The notes: generated from the letters alone by a model not told the origin. A DNA stretch of 58,659 bases from Pseudomonas sp. P7548 (GCF_013386585.1 NZ_JACARO010000024.1:1-58659), one strand, 5' to 3'; positions 10,240-22,868 are shown, counted from the stretch's first letter. A program made the numbers and translations.

Positions 10240-11010
10240 ATGTCGATCTTGCAGGCCATCAGAACCTTTTTCTTTTACCTGCTGCTGGGCACCAGTTCGT
10301 TCCTCTGGTGCACCCTGAGCTTTTTTATTGCGCCCTTCCTGCCGTTCAAGGCGCGCTATCGCTTTATCAACGTCTATTGGTGCCGCTGCGCGTTGTGGCT
10401 GACCAAGGTGTTCCTGAACATCCGTTTCGAGGTCAAGGGGGCCGAAAACGTGCCCGACCAGCCCTGCGTGATTCTGTCGAACCACCAGAGCACCTGGGAG
10501 ACGTTCTTTCTCTCGGCCTATTTCTCACCCCTGAGCCAGGTGCTCAAGCGTGAGCTGCTGTATGTGCCGTTCTTCGGCTGGGCCATGGCCATGCTGCGGC
10601 CGATCGCCATTGACCGTGACAACCCCAAGGCCGCCCTCAAGCACGTGGCCAAGAAGGGCGATGAGCTGCTCAAGGACAACGTTTGGGTACTGATCTTCCC
10701 GGAAGGTACGCGCGTTCCCTACGGTACCGTAGGCAAGTTCTCACGCGGCGGTACGGCTTTGGCAGTCAACGCCAACCTGCCGGTGCTGCCGATTGCGCAC
10801 AACGCTGGCAAGTTCTGGCCAAAGACCGGTTGGGCCAAATGCGAGGGCACCATCACGGTGGTAATCGGCGAGCCGATGTACGCCGAAGGTGAAGGCCCGC
10901 GCGCCATTGCGGCACTGAATGACCGTGCCCAGGCGTGGAATGAAGCCCAGCAACGGGCCATGGGTTCGTTGCCGCCGGAGCCGGTTGTGGTCGAGACGCC
11001 GGCGGTTTGA
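10240..11010 (+). CDS. plsC: 1-acyl-sn-glycerol-3-phosphate acyltransferase
   Basis: The enzyme acylates lysophosphatidic acid to phosphatidic acid at the inner membrane. The 256-aa protein has an N-terminal membrane helix (about residues 5-35). Its catalytic motif is NHQSTWE with His82 and Glu87, so the acid residue is Glu where the HX4D motif normally has Asp. Motif III is visible as FPEGTRVPYG. The ATG at 10240 gives MSILQAIRTFFFY. The frame is open further upstream to 10114, but that part overlaps gmhB and shows no family similarity. A terminator follows about 130 bp downstream. Confidence 0.93.
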   Translation: MSILQAIRTFFFYLLLGTSSFLWCTLSFFIAPFLPFKARYRFINVYWCRCALWLTKVFLNIRFEVKGAENVPDQPCVILSNHQSTWETFFLSAYFSPLSQVLKRELLYVPFFGWAMAMLRPIAIDRDNPKAALKHVAKKGDELLKDNVWVLIFPEGTRVPYGTVGKFSRGGTALAVNANLPVLPIAHNAGKFWPKTGWAKCEGTITVVIGEPMYAEGEGPRAIAALNDRAQAWNEAQQRAMGSLPPEPVVVETPAV

Positions 11011-11015
11011 GGATC

Positions 11016-11024
11016 TGTGGATAA
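11016..11024 (-). other. Perfect DnaA box downstream of plsC
   Basis: TGTGGATAA is an exact reverse-orientation consensus DnaA box 6 bp after the plsC stop. It is one of only two exact boxes to the left of the dnaA start. Confidence 0.6.
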
Positions 11025-11138
11025 CCTGTGTACGGTTTGTTGGCGAATTGGCTTTTTTGATTCGTAACAGGCTGATTTACTTACATATTTCCCGACCTCA
11101 TAAAATCGCGAAAAACGTGCATAAGTTTTTTCAGCATT

Positions 11139-11167
11139 AAAAAACCGGTCCTTGTGACCGGTTTTTT
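11139..11167. terminator. Bidirectional terminator between plsC and the CHASE2 kinase
   Basis: Six A residues, the arm CCGGTC, a five-base loop, the arm GACCGG and six T residues form a symmetric hairpin able to stop transcription from plsC (plus) and from the sensor kinase (minus). Confidence 0.88.
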
Positions 11168-11191
11168 ATGCACAGCAGAAAAGTACGTTTT

Positions 11192-13471
11192 TCAGTCGTC
11201 CAGCAAGGGCAGTTGCAGACTGAATGTCGTGCCTTTGCCCAGCTCACTTTTGCACTGAATGCGTCCGCCATGACGTTCCAGCACGGCCTTGACCATGGTC
11301 AGGCCCAACCCCAGCCCCTCGCTGCCCTGGGCCGAATCGAAGCGTCGGTATTGACTGAACAGCTCCGGTAGATCCGCTGGCGCAATCCCCGGCCCCTGGT
11401 CGCTGATGCGGCACTCCAACCAGCCCTGCTCGCTGGCGTGGCTCAAGCGGACGGTGGTGCCGGATGCTGAATACTTGATCGCATTCTCCAGCACGTTGAA
11501 CAACGCCCGGGTCAGCAGCGATTGGTCGGCCAGGATCATGCCCTCGTCGGCCTCATCCAGGTCGTGGACCAAATGAATACCCTTGAGCTGCGCGATGACC
11601 GCCACCTGGTCGAAGGCATCCATCACCAACATGGCGAACAGGGTTGGCTGGAACTGGTAACCGTCAGCCTCGGCCTTCGCCAACTGTACGAAAGATTCGG
11701 TGAGGCTCAAGGCACGTCGCACTTGTTGCTCGATCTGGGCGAACACCGGGGACTCGCCATTGTGCACATCCAGCAGCGCAAGGATCGCAGAATGAGGTGC
11801 ACGCAGGTCGTGGGACAGGAAACGCAACATGGTTTCCCGATGCTGCTGGGCGTTACGTTCTTTGCTCAGGTCTGTGAGGCTCAGCAGCCAGCCCAGGGCG
11901 ACGTCACCGTCGGCCGGCAACATGGGGGCCAGTTCCATGCGCAGGCTGCGTTGGTGGATGTCCCGGAACTCGACCAACTCCAGCGCGGACAGGGCAGGGC
12001 GCACGCCATTGTGCAGCGGCGGGTAGCCCAGGTCGGCCAGTTCTTCGAGCAGGTTTGCGGTGATCAGGTCATGGCCAAATACGTCGCGGGCAATGCGGTT
12101 GGCCAGCAGGATGTTGCCCTGAGGGTCGGTAATCAGCGTGGCTACCGGCAAGCATTCGAGGCCATCGGCCATGAAGCGTCGCGTATCCCGCGTACGGCTT
12201 ACGGCTTGCTCCAGAGCAAAGATACGCGCCTGTAGCACGTCACCCTTGCTGGCAGGCGCTCGGCGGCGTTCTGGAAGCACTTTGGGCTCATTGTCGAGCC
12301 GGGCCAGTTCCCACCCGAAATAGGCAAGGATCACACTGAGGCGGCGCCAGTTCCAGATCAGGTAGCTGAGCAGCAGGCCAATCAGGCACGCCGCAGGCGA
12401 CCACCAATGGCCCAGGCGCAGCAAGGCCAAAGAGCCCAGCAATGCGGCAGCCATGCAGCCCAAGGTCATCCACAGGGCGTAGCGCGGCCGGTAGAGCAAT
12501 AGACCCAGCAGCAACGCCACCACCGAAGTCGCCATCAACGCAGCCAGCCAACCAGGAAGATCGACGATGCTTCGGCCTTGAAGCAGTCCGTTAAGGACGT
12601 TGGCCTGGATCTCTACCCCAGCCGTGGTACCGACGGTAGAGGAGAGCGGGGTGACAAAACGATCGCCCATGCCAGACGCCGTGGCACCCACCAGAATCAG
12701 CCGGTCACGCAGTTGCTCAGCAGGCACCTCACCCCGTAAGACGCTGGCGTAGGACACACTCGGAAAGTGCGTGTGGGCACCAATGAACGGAATACGTATG
12801 GCGTGTTCACGGTGCCAGTGCGCACTGACCGGCTCCAGCGCCTCACCTGGCATCTCGTCCGCCTGGCCACTCAGCGTGTACGCCATCCACGCCAGTTGCG
12901 GCGTGGTGTCATCAGGCGGGCCTTCACGCATGTACAGGTTGCGAACCACGCCGTCACTGTCGGCCTCGACATTGATATGCCCTACGCCCTTGGCACATTT
13001 GAGCAGCGGCAGTATTTGTGCGCTGGGTTGGCTGTAGCGGGTGGCGTCTTCGCGCAATAGGGGCAGCAACACGTTACCGGCCTCGCACACTGATTGGGCA
13101 AGGCGCCGATCGTTGGCCGGCTCACCGGGTTCGCTGAAGATCACATCGAACAGGATGGCTGCCGGCTGTGCAGCACTCAGGCGGTCAATCAGGTCTGCGT
13201 GCAGGCTGCGCGGCCAAGGCCATCGGCCGAGGTCTTTCAAGCTCTTGTCATCAATGGTGACCAACAGAATACGCGGGTCTACCGGCAGCGGGGTGAGGCG
13301 GCGCAGGCTGTCATACAGCGGGTTGTTCAGCGCCAGTCCTGGGCTGAGCGACAGGTAAGCAGTGATAGGCAAGAGCAGCAAACCTATCCACAGCCACTCA
13401 CGGACCAAACCGTGGAACAGGCGCTGGGCGTGGGTGGGTTGGCGTTTCTCGGCCTTGCGCCAGAGCATCAT
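11192..13471 (-). CDS. CHASE2-domain sensor histidine kinase
   Basis: This is a 759-aa inner-membrane kinase. In order it has an N-terminal helix (about 28-48), a large periplasmic CHASE2 domain (about 50-310, with DPRILLVTIDDKSL and RLILVGATASGMGD), a bundle of about three membrane helices (about 315-395), a PAS-like domain (LPVATLITDPQGNILLANR) and a kinase core. The phospho-accepting His is about residue 554 in LSHDLRAPHSAI, a slightly unusual H-box. N, G1 and G2 boxes are NVLENAIKYS, DQGPGI and GLGLGLTMV. It follows the FecR-domain gene by 3 bp, so the two are co-transcribed. The divergent response regulator at 14695 is its likely partner. The signal is unknown. Confidence 0.92.
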   Translation of the reverse strand: MMLWRKAEKRQPTHAQRLFHGLVREWLWIGLLLLPITAYLSLSPGLALNNPLYDSLRRLTPLPVDPRILLVTIDDKSLKDLGRWPWPRSLHADLIDRLSAAQPAAILFDVIFSEPGEPANDRRLAQSVCEAGNVLLPLLREDATRYSQPSAQILPLLKCAKGVGHINVEADSDGVVRNLYMREGPPDDTTPQLAWMAYTLSGQADEMPGEALEPVSAHWHREHAIRIPFIGAHTHFPSVSYASVLRGEVPAEQLRDRLILVGATASGMGDRFVTPLSSTVGTTAGVEIQANVLNGLLQGRSIVDLPGWLAALMATSVVALLLGLLLYRPRYALWMTLGCMAAALLGSLALLRLGHWWSPAACLIGLLLSYLIWNWRRLSVILAYFGWELARLDNEPKVLPERRRAPASKGDVLQARIFALEQAVSRTRDTRRFMADGLECLPVATLITDPQGNILLANRIARDVFGHDLITANLLEELADLGYPPLHNGVRPALSALELVEFRDIHQRSLRMELAPMLPADGDVALGWLLSLTDLSKERNAQQHRETMLRFLSHDLRAPHSAILALLDVHNGESPVFAQIEQQVRRALSLTESFVQLAKAEADGYQFQPTLFAMLVMDAFDQVAVIAQLKGIHLVHDLDEADEGMILADQSLLTRALFNVLENAIKYSASGTTVRLSHASEQGWLECRISDQGPGIAPADLPELFSQYRRFDSAQGSEGLGLGLTMVKAVLERHGGRIQCKSELGKGTTFSLQLPLLDD

Positions 13472-13474
13472 GGA

Positions 13475-14419
13475 TTAGCCACCAGAGGCCTTGGCCTGCG
13501 TTGCGGGCGGATAGTAGAAGATGTCATAAACCCCGGTTATTCCCTCCAGGCCGTGTTCGTCGTAAGCCGACAATCGCACGTGATAGAACGATGCTTTGAG
13601 CCCAGTGAAGCTCATTTTTGGCTCGCTGGAAAAGTTTTCCTGCTTGATGTTCATAAAGGCTTGGTCGGTGGCGACTTGGGCGCGATAGCGCTGGGCGCCG
13701 GGTAAGGGCCGCACGTACAGCGTCCACACTGGTGCATCGCCTTTTTGACCGTCCTGACCCACTAACTTGGGCGCGGGCAGGAGCGTCACGGCGTTCAAAT
13801 CACCCTGTTTCTTAAACAGCAGGCCTTGGCGTGCGCCGACTTTTACTTCGTCTTCATTAGGTTTTTTCCGGATGTCTCGGTTGGCCGCTACCTGCCCATC
13901 CAGCACCTCAAGCACCGATTGCTCGCCATCGTCCCGCACCCGAAAGTGCGTACCGCGCACGCCCAGCACACCAACGGGCGTCACGATCTGAAACCGGTCA
14001 TGGTCACTGGGCCGCTTGATCACATAGGCCTCGGCCTGGCCTTGTTCCAGGATGACCTGGGGAATCGATTGCTTCTCGACCATATGCAAACGCACCTGCG
14101 AACTGGACGGCAGAACCACCCGGGATCCATCGCCCAGCAACAGGCTAACGAACGCCGACGCCGAGGTTTTCACACCTTCTTTCTCATCAATCGTCATGCC
14201 CTCCTGCAATAGGCGTAACTGTCCCTTGGTGTCTAGCTTCCAGGCTTCTCCTGTCAGGTGCTGCACAACGGCCGGTAACGGCTGAGCTCGACACAACCAT
14301 TGGTCATCAACATAGGGGGGGCGCACCAAAGCAGAAGCACTGGCCGCCCCCACCACCAAACCCAGCAATGAGGGGATGACATAGCGCACTCGGTTAAGGG
14401 AAGAAGTCATGGTGCTCAT
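13475..14419 (-). CDS. FecR-domain periplasmic protein with C-terminal fibronectin-like segment
   Basis: The product is 314 aa from ATG 14419; ATG 14410 (MTSSLNRV) is an equally plausible start. A hydrophobic N-terminal segment (residues about 12-32) is a signal peptide or anchor. The centre (about 70-190) is a FecR domain: KTSASAFVSLLLGDGSRVVL, and TPVGVLGVRGTHFRV followed by SVLEVLDGQV. The C-terminal part (about 215-300) looks like a fibronectin type III fold (APVWTLYVRPLPGAQRYRAQ). There is no sigma factor or TonB receptor nearby, so this is not a classical FecI/FecR system. Its operon with a CHASE2 kinase suggests a sensing or scaffold role in the periplasm, which is inference. Confidence 0.85.
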   Translation of the reverse strand: MSTMTSSLNRVRYVIPSLLGLVVGAASASALVRPPYVDDQWLCRAQPLPAVVQHLTGEAWKLDTKGQLRLLQEGMTIDEKEGVKTSASAFVSLLLGDGSRVVLPSSSQVRLHMVEKQSIPQVILEQGQAEAYVIKRPSDHDRFQIVTPVGVLGVRGTHFRVRDDGEQSVLEVLDGQVAANRDIRKKPNEDEVKVGARQGLLFKKQGDLNAVTLLPAPKLVGQDGQKGDAPVWTLYVRPLPGAQRYRAQVATDQAFMNIKQENFSSEPKMSFTGLKASFYHVRLSAYDEHGLEGITGVYDIFYYPPATQAKASGG

Positions 14420-14694
14420 CAAGGTTATGGGTTCCAGAAGGCATCTGACACCAACGCGCACAGGATGACGGCAGCGCATGTGTCGGCTGATCCTTTTCCT
14501 CAGGGGCAGGAGCCGGTATCTTTCCTACATCGGTTTTGAAATCTTTCAGTAGGTTAAGGGCTCTTTGATATCAGCCTACCGAGGGATTCATAGGACCGTT
14601 GAGTCTGACCACAATTCTTCAGATTCAAAGGCCGGTAATTGAGCAGCCTAGCCCGAAGTTGGCCGCCGTATTTTTTCGTAGAAAGGACCCACCC

Positions 14695-15417
14695 ATGCGT
14701 GTCGCAATACTGGATGACGAGCCCGCTGAATTGCGTCGGGTTGAACAGACACTGCGACAAATCCCCAGCACCACGGAACAGCCTTGGTCCCTGCATTTTT
14801 TTGAACGCGGTGAAGACCTGCTCCGCCAACTGCGCCGGGAAACATTTGACCTGCTGATACTCGATTGGCAGTTGCCCGATATCACCGGGATTGCTCTCTT
14901 GCGCTGGACTCGCGAACACATGGAATCGCCCCCTGCGGTGATCATGCTGACGAGCCGTGATGCCGAGAGCGATATCGTCACCGCATTGAACAGCGGCGCC
15001 GATGACTACGTCAGCAAGCCCTTCCGTCCCAATGAATTGAAAGCCCGGGTCTCGGCCGTTTTGCGCCGCCACGGCCTGCAAAAAACCAACACTCATGAAG
15101 TGCAGAGCTTCAATGACCTGACCTTTGATGATGCCGAGTTGACCGTTACCCGTGCGGGCAAACCGATCAACCTGACCGAGCGAGAGTATCGACTCGCTAG
15201 CTGCTTGTTTGCCAACTTGGCTCGGCCGCTGTCTCGGGAATACTTGTATGAACGGTTTTGGACCCATGAAGAAATGGTCTCTTCACGGCCGCTGGACACT
15301 CATATTTACCGCCTGCGGAACAAGCTGGGGCTCACCGCAGATCGCGGATGGCAACTGCTGACCATCTACGGCTACGGGTATCGGTTGGAAAGCGTTTCTG
15401 CGACGACTCCTGGGTAA
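14695..15417 (+). CDS. OmpR-type response regulator
   Basis: This 240-aa protein has an N-terminal receiver and a C-terminal winged-helix DNA-binding domain. The receiver shows the acidic pair Asp7/Asp8, phospho-acceptor Asp57 (LLILDWQLPD), Thr86 and Lys108 (DYVSKPFR). The effector domain (about 145-235) has INLTEREYRLASCLFANLAR and the recognition region RPLDTHIYRLRNKLGL. The ATG at 14695 starts the receiver exactly (MRVAILDDEP) and follows GAAAGGA. It diverges from the FecR/CHASE2-kinase operon across 275 bp, the expected control region. Its targets are unknown. Confidence 0.94.
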   Translation: MRVAILDDEPAELRRVEQTLRQIPSTTEQPWSLHFFERGEDLLRQLRRETFDLLILDWQLPDITGIALLRWTREHMESPPAVIMLTSRDAESDIVTALNSGADDYVSKPFRPNELKARVSAVLRRHGLQKTNTHEVQSFNDLTFDDAELTVTRAGKPINLTEREYRLASCLFANLARPLSREYLYERFWTHEEMVSSRPLDTHIYRLRNKLGLTADRGWQLLTIYGYGYRLESVSATTPG

Positions 15418-15424
15418 ACGGGGA

Positions 15425-15440
15425 TGTTCCACGTGGAGCA
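15425..15440. other. parS site (one mismatch), intergenic
   Basis: TGTTCCACGTGGAGCA differs from the palindromic Pseudomonas parS consensus TGTTCCACGTGGAACA at one position. It lies just after the response-regulator stop, about 6.3 kb from oriC. It is a predicted ParB-binding and loading site. Confidence 0.8.
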
Positions 15441-15470
15441 TTTCAAAAATGCTCATTCAAACGACCAATA

Positions 15471-15501
15471 AAAAAGGCCAACGCTAAGCGTTGGCCTTTT
15501 T
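15471..15501. terminator. Bidirectional terminator between the response regulator and gyrB
   Basis: AAAAAGGCCAACGC, a TAA loop and GCGTTGGCCTTTTT form a 14-bp perfect stem including the A and T runs. It can terminate both the plus-strand regulator and the minus-strand dnaA-dnaN-recF-gyrB transcript. Confidence 0.92.
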
Positions 15502-15520
15502 GTTTTGCCGGTTCGTCTGA

Positions 15521-19046
<3,526 letters not shown>

Positions 19047-19066
19047 CTAGCTTCTGCTGGGCATGA

Positions 19067-20170
19067 TTACAAGCGCATCGGCATGACAACGTAAGCCGAG
19101 TCGTCGTTATCAGATTCTTGCACCAGGGCGCTGCTGTTGGAGTCGGACAAAATCAGGCGAACCTGTTCGGTGGTCATCACACCCAGCACGTCGAGCAAGT
19201 AGCTCACGTTGAAGCCTATTTCCAGTGAACCGCCGTTGTAGTCGACGCCCACTTCTTCTTCCGCTTCTTCCTGCTCCGGGTTGTTGGCCTGGATTTTCAA
19301 CTGACCATTGGCCAGTTGCAGGCGGATACCCCGGTACTTCTCGTTCGACAGGATCGCAGTACGGCTGAACGCTTCACGCAGGGCTTGGCGATCACCGAGT
19401 ACCAGCTTGTCACCGCCTTTAGGCAGAACGCGCTCGTAGTCCGGGAACTTGCCGTCGACCAGCTTGGAAGTGAAGGTAAACTCGCCGGTGGTTGCGCGGA
19501 TGTGGTGCTGGCCCAGCACGATGCTGACAATGCCTTCTGGTTCAGTGAGCAAGCGAGCCAGCTCCAGGATACCTTTACGCGGCACGATGACCTGGTGGCG
19601 GTCAGGCTGACCAATGTCAGCGCGCATCGAGCACATCGCCAGGCGGTGGCCGTCTGTAGCCACAGCGCGGATAATGCCTTCGGACACTTCCAGCAGCATG
19701 CCATTGAGGTAGTAACGCACGTCCTGCTGGGCCATCGCGAAGCTGGTGCGTTCGATCAAACGACGCAGCTTGCTTTGCTCCAGGCTGCACGTCAGCGAGC
19801 CTGGGCCTTCTTCCACCGTCGGGAAATCGTTGGCTGGCAGCGTGGACAAGGTGAAGCGGCTGCGACCGGCCTTGACGACCAATTTGGCTTCATCGACCTT
19901 GATGTCGATCAGCGCATCGTTCGGCAAGCTCTTGCAGATATCCATCAGCTTGCGCGCCGGTACGGTGATCTCGCCAGGTTCGGCGGGTTCTTCCAGCTGT
20001 ACACGACCGACCAGCTCGACTTCCAAGTCGGTACCGGTCAGGGACAGTTGCTGGCCTTCGACCACCAGCAATACGTTGGAGAGCACCGGCAAGGTCTGTC
20101 GGCGCTCGACGACGCCTGCGACCAGTTGCAGGGGTTTCAACAGGGCTTCGCGTTGAATGGTGAAATGCAT
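19067..20170 (-). CDS. dnaN: DNA polymerase III beta sliding clamp
   Basis: The clamp holds polymerase III on DNA as a ring-shaped dimer of three-domain subunits. The 367-aa product has normal length, begins MHFTIQREALLKPLQLVAGV and ends YVVMPMRL, the typical C-terminal motif. It lies between dnaA (38 bp upstream) and recF (20 bp downstream). Confidence 0.98.
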   Translation of the reverse strand: MHFTIQREALLKPLQLVAGVVERRQTLPVLSNVLLVVEGQQLSLTGTDLEVELVGRVQLEEPAEPGEITVPARKLMDICKSLPNDALIDIKVDEAKLVVKAGRSRFTLSTLPANDFPTVEEGPGSLTCSLEQSKLRRLIERTSFAMAQQDVRYYLNGMLLEVSEGIIRAVATDGHRLAMCSMRADIGQPDRHQVIVPRKGILELARLLTEPEGIVSIVLGQHHIRATTGEFTFTSKLVDGKFPDYERVLPKGGDKLVLGDRQALREAFSRTAILSNEKYRGIRLQLANGQLKIQANNPEQEEAEEEVGVDYNGGSLEIGFNVSYLLDVLGVMTTEQVRLILSDSNSSALVQESDNDDSAYVVMPMRL

Positions 20171-20208
20171 GGTCTAGTCCCTTGCCTTAATAAGCTGCGC
20201 TGGTGTCA

Positions 20209-21726
20209 TCAAGTAGTCAGTGTACGCAGCAGGTTCTTGTAGTCCTCGCGAATATCCGCGTCGGATTCCTTAAGTTCGTTGATCTTGCGGCACGCGTGCA
20301 AGACCGTGGTGTGATCGCGACCGCCAAACACATCACCGATTTCCGGCAGGCTGTGGTTGGTCAGCTCTTTGGAGAGTGCCATGGCCACCTGACGAGGACG
20401 TGCGACCGAGCGCGAGCGGCGCTTGGACAGCAGGTCGGAAATCTTGATCTTGTAGTATTCGGCCACGGTGCGCTGGATGTTATCCACACTCACCAGCTTG
20501 TCTTGCAGCGCCAACAAGTCTTTCAGGGATTCGCGAATCAGCTCGATGGTGATGTCGCGGCCCATGAAGTGCGAGTGAGCGATGACGCGCTTGAGCGCGC
20601 CTTCCAGTTCACGCACGTTGGAGCGAATGCGTTGGGCAATGAAGAATGCCGCATCGTGTGGCAGATCGACTTTGGCCTGGTCGGCCTTCTTCATCAGGAT
20701 CGCAACGCGGGTTTCCAATTCTGGCGGCTCGACCGCAACGGTCAGGCCCCAACCGAAACGGGATTTCAAGCGTTCTTCCAGGCCTTCGATTTCCTTCGGG
20801 TACCGGTCACTGGTCAAGATGACCTGCTGGCCACCTTCGAGCAGGGCGTTGAAGGTATGGAAGAACTCTTCCTGGGAACGTTCCTTGCGCGCAAAGAATT
20901 GAATGTCATCGATCAGCAAGGCATCAACGGAGCGGTAGAACCGCTTGAACTCGTTGATTGCGTTGAGCTGCAAGGCCTTGACCATGTCAGCCACGAAGCG
21001 CTCCGAGTGCAGGTACACGACCTTGGCATTCGGGTTCTTCTTTAATAGGTGGTTACCCACAGCGTGCATCAAGTGCGTCTTACCCAAGCCTACGCCGCCA
21101 TAAAGGAAGAGCGGGTTGTAACCGTGCTTGGGGTTGTCGGCGACTTGCCAGGCAGCCGCGCGGGCCAACTGGTTGGATTTACCTTCGACGAAATTCTCAA
21201 AGGTAAAGGTGCGATTCAGATAGCTGGTGTGCTTGAGCGCGCCTTCGACCTGGACAGTGCGTTGTTCGGCACGCACCGGGGCCTGTTGTGAGCTGGCGCC
21301 GGCCATCGGGTCAAAGCTGTCGCGGGACGGCTCTTCGTGCTCTGGAGCATTCTTCTGCGCAGCAGATTTTGACGCCGCAGGTGCCGGGGCAGGCGGGGTG
21401 GCAACCGGAGCGGTCGCTACCTGGGCTTGCGATGCAGCAGCAGCCAGCGGTGCATTGGGTGCGGCGCGAGGTGCGGAACTACGTTTGCTGCCTATTAATA
21501 AGGAAAGCGCAGGCGCGAGTCCGTTGCCATGTTCGTCGAGCAATTCGAGAACGCGGCTCAGGTACTTCTCGTTGACCCAGTCGAGAACAAAACGATTCGG
21601 CGCGTAGACACGCAACTCGTCGCCTTCGGCTTCGACCTGTAGCGGACGGATCCAGGTGTTGAATTGCTGGGCAGGCAGCTCATCGCGCAAAAGCTCCACG
21701 CACTGCTGCCAAAGTTCCACTGACAC
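20209..21726 (-). CDS. dnaA: Chromosomal replication initiator protein DnaA
   Basis: DnaA binds 9-mer boxes at the origin and opens the adjacent AT-rich DNA. The 505-aa protein has domain I (1-80), a long Ala/Pro-rich linker (about 82-165), the AAA+ domain with Walker A GGVGLGKT (about 210-217) and Walker [10 protein letters not shown], and domain IV with the DnaA signature [19 protein letters not shown]. The gene is the first of the minus-strand operon reading away from oriC. An exact DnaA box lies inside its coding region (20480-20488) and another just upstream. Confidence 0.98.
   Translation of the reverse strand: MSVELWQQCVELLRDELPAQQFNTWIRPLQVEAEGDELRVYAPNRFVLDWVNEKYLSRVLELLDEHGNGLAPALSLLIGSKRSSAPRAAPNAPLAAAASQAQVATAPVATPPAPAPAASKSAAQKNAPEHEEPSRDSFDPMAGASSQQAPVRAEQRTVQVEGALKHTSYLNRTFTFENFVEGKSNQLARAAAWQVADNPKHGYNPLFLYGGVGLGKTHLMHAVGNHLLKKNPNAKVVYLHSERFVADMVKALQLNAINEFKRFYRSVDALLIDDIQFFARKERSQEEFFHTFNALLEGGQQVILTSDRYPKEIEGLEERLKSRFGWGLTVAVEPPELETRVAILMKKADQAKVDLPHDAAFFIAQRIRSNVRELEGALKRVIAHSHFMGRDITIELIRESLKDLLALQDKLVSVDNIQRTVAEYYKIKISDLLSKRRSRSVARPRQVAMALSKELTNHSLPEIGDVFGGRDHTTVLHACRKINELKESDADIREDYKNLLRTLTT
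20480..20488 (+). other. Perfect DnaA box inside dnaA
   Basis: TTATCCACA is an exact consensus box within the dnaA coding region, about 1.2 kb from the start codon. Confidence 0.55.
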
Positions 21727-21770
21727 GGATATCCCCTAAGTTGAAAGCCGGTGAGGCAAAAACAGCCGCC

Positions 21771-21799
21771 ATTGTAGCGGCGAGACGCCCACTTATCCA
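21771..21799 (-). promoter_or_regulatory. Candidate dnaA promoter overlapping a DnaA box
   Basis: On the minus strand, TGGATA (21794-21799) and TACAAT (21771-21776) are separated by 17 bp. The -35 hexamer is inside the exact DnaA box 21793-21801, so DnaA binding would block this promoter. The -35 matches only 4 of 6 consensus bases. Confidence 0.4.
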
Positions 21800-22222
21800 C
21801 ATGTAGGTTGCTCACAGCACACCCAAAATCAATGCCTTAACCACAAAAAATACGACCAATGGTCTGTGCATAAGCTCTGTGGATAAGCGCGCCTGAGCTC
21901 GTTGTACAAGTGGGGTCGAAAGTCTGTGGGTAACTGACCTGTGGATAACAACCTGTTTCACCCACAGCTTATCCGACAGCGCAGCACAGGGAGAGCACCG
22001 TTTTCCCCCGTAGTTGTCATTCTCTGTACAGCACGTAGAATCTAGCCTCAATGCAGTTATCCACAGACGATCTGTTCTCTAGCTTTTATAAGCTTTACAG
22101 AAAAGCTTTAAATAACTTCCTTCTTTATTTTTATATCTATGCCCAAGCACATGAAAGGCAGGCACACAGAAAAGAGCTTCCTGACCGTTAGAGATCTAAT
22201 TAAAGGAAAAGCTGGTTGGAAA

Positions 22223-22251
22223 TTGACCTAGAGGCTTGCTTTCTCTAGAAT
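22223..22251 (+). promoter_or_regulatory. Sigma-70 promoter for rpmH-rnpA-yidD-yidC
   Basis: TTGACC (22223-22228) and TAGAAT (22246-22251) are separated by an ideal 17-bp spacer, 61 bp before the rpmH start. It suits strong expression of a ribosomal protein operon. Confidence 0.85.
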
Positions 22252-22312
22252 CGCCGGTCTCTTAAAACGGGGGCCATTCCGGCCCGTTGTGGACGAACCA
22301 GGTAACAACGCC

Positions 22313-22447
22313 ATGAAACGTACTTTCCAACCAAGCACCATCAAACGCGCCCGTACCCACGGTTTCCGTGCTCGCATGGCTACCAAGAACGGCCGTGCAG
22401 TCCTGTCGCGTCGCCGCGCCAAAGGTCGTGCGCGTCTGGCAGTTTGA
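22313..22447 (+). CDS. rpmH: 50S ribosomal protein L34
   Basis: This 44-aa, very basic protein begins [20 protein letters not shown] and ends [11 protein letters not shown], as L34 proteins do. A GGTAA-containing Shine-Dalgarno region precedes the ATG. It is the first gene rightward from oriC and is followed by rnpA after a 13-bp gap, the universal rpmH-rnpA order. Confidence 0.98.
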   Translation: MKRTFQPSTIKRARTHGFRARMATKNGRAVLSRRRAKGRARLAV

Positions 22448-22460
22448 TAATCCGGTACTG

Positions 22461-22868
22461 GTGGTGAGTCAGGACTTCAGTCGGGAAAAGCGTCTGCTAA
22501 CCCCCCGGCACTTCAAGGCAGTCTTTGACTCCCCCACCGGCAAGGTTCCGGGGAAAAATCTCCTGCTCCTTGCGCGTAACAACGATCTTGATCACCCCCG
22601 TCTCGGGTTGGTGATTGGCAAGAAGAGCGTAAAGCTCTCCGTTGAGCGCAATCGCCTCAAGCGTCTGATGCGCGAATCGTTTCGCCTCCACCAGGACACT
22701 CTGGTTGGTTGGGATATTGTTATCGTCGCGCGCAAAGGCTTGGGGGATGTAGAAAACCCCGAATTGATTCAGCATTTCGGCAAGCTCTGGAAACGTTTGG
22801 CGCGTACCCACAAGCCAGCACCAGCAGTCAGCTCCGAAACTGTAGGGGTAGACAGCCTTGATGCGTAA
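22461..22868 (+). CDS. rnpA: Ribonuclease P protein component
   Basis: RnpA is the protein cofactor of RNase P, which matures tRNA 5' ends. The 135-aa product starts at GTG 22461 ([12 protein letters not shown]), matching Pseudomonas RnpA proteins; GTG 22464 would drop one residue. The RNR motif region [16 protein letters not shown] is present. No good Shine-Dalgarno is seen, so translation probably depends on coupling to rpmH. The 3' end overlaps yidD by eight bases. Confidence 0.95.
   Translation: MVSQDFSREKRLLTPRHFKAVFDSPTGKVPGKNLLLLARNNDLDHPRLGLVIGKKSVKLSVERNRLKRLMRESFRLHQDTLVGWDIVIVARKGLGDVENPELIQHFGKLWKRLARTHKPAPAVSSETVGVDSLDA

Larger units (their letters stand above)
21727..22312. other. 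Chromosomal replication origin oriC (dnaA-rpmH intergenic region)
   Basis: This 586-bp noncoding region lies between divergent dnaA and rpmH. It has four exact DnaA boxes: 21793-21801 (plus), 21878-21886 and 21940-21948 (minus) and 22057-22065 (plus). Two one-mismatch boxes are at 21865-21873 and 21925-21933. An AT-rich tract at about 22080-22145 follows the last box and is the likely DNA-unwinding element. Location between dnaA and rpmH is the established oriC position in Pseudomonas. The right end holds the rpmH promoter, and the left end a candidate dnaA promoter overlapping the first box. Confidence 0.93.

Noticed and set aside
13475..14419. A FecI/FecR iron-uptake regulatory system
   Set aside because: The protein has the FecR domain, but no ECF sigma factor or TonB-dependent receptor is adjacent; the partners are a histidine kinase and a response regulator.
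15436..15454. GAGCATT...AATGCTC as a terminator of the response regulator
   Set aside because: It has only a 7-bp stem without a T run and overlaps the parS site; the strong terminator at 15471-15501 accounts for termination.
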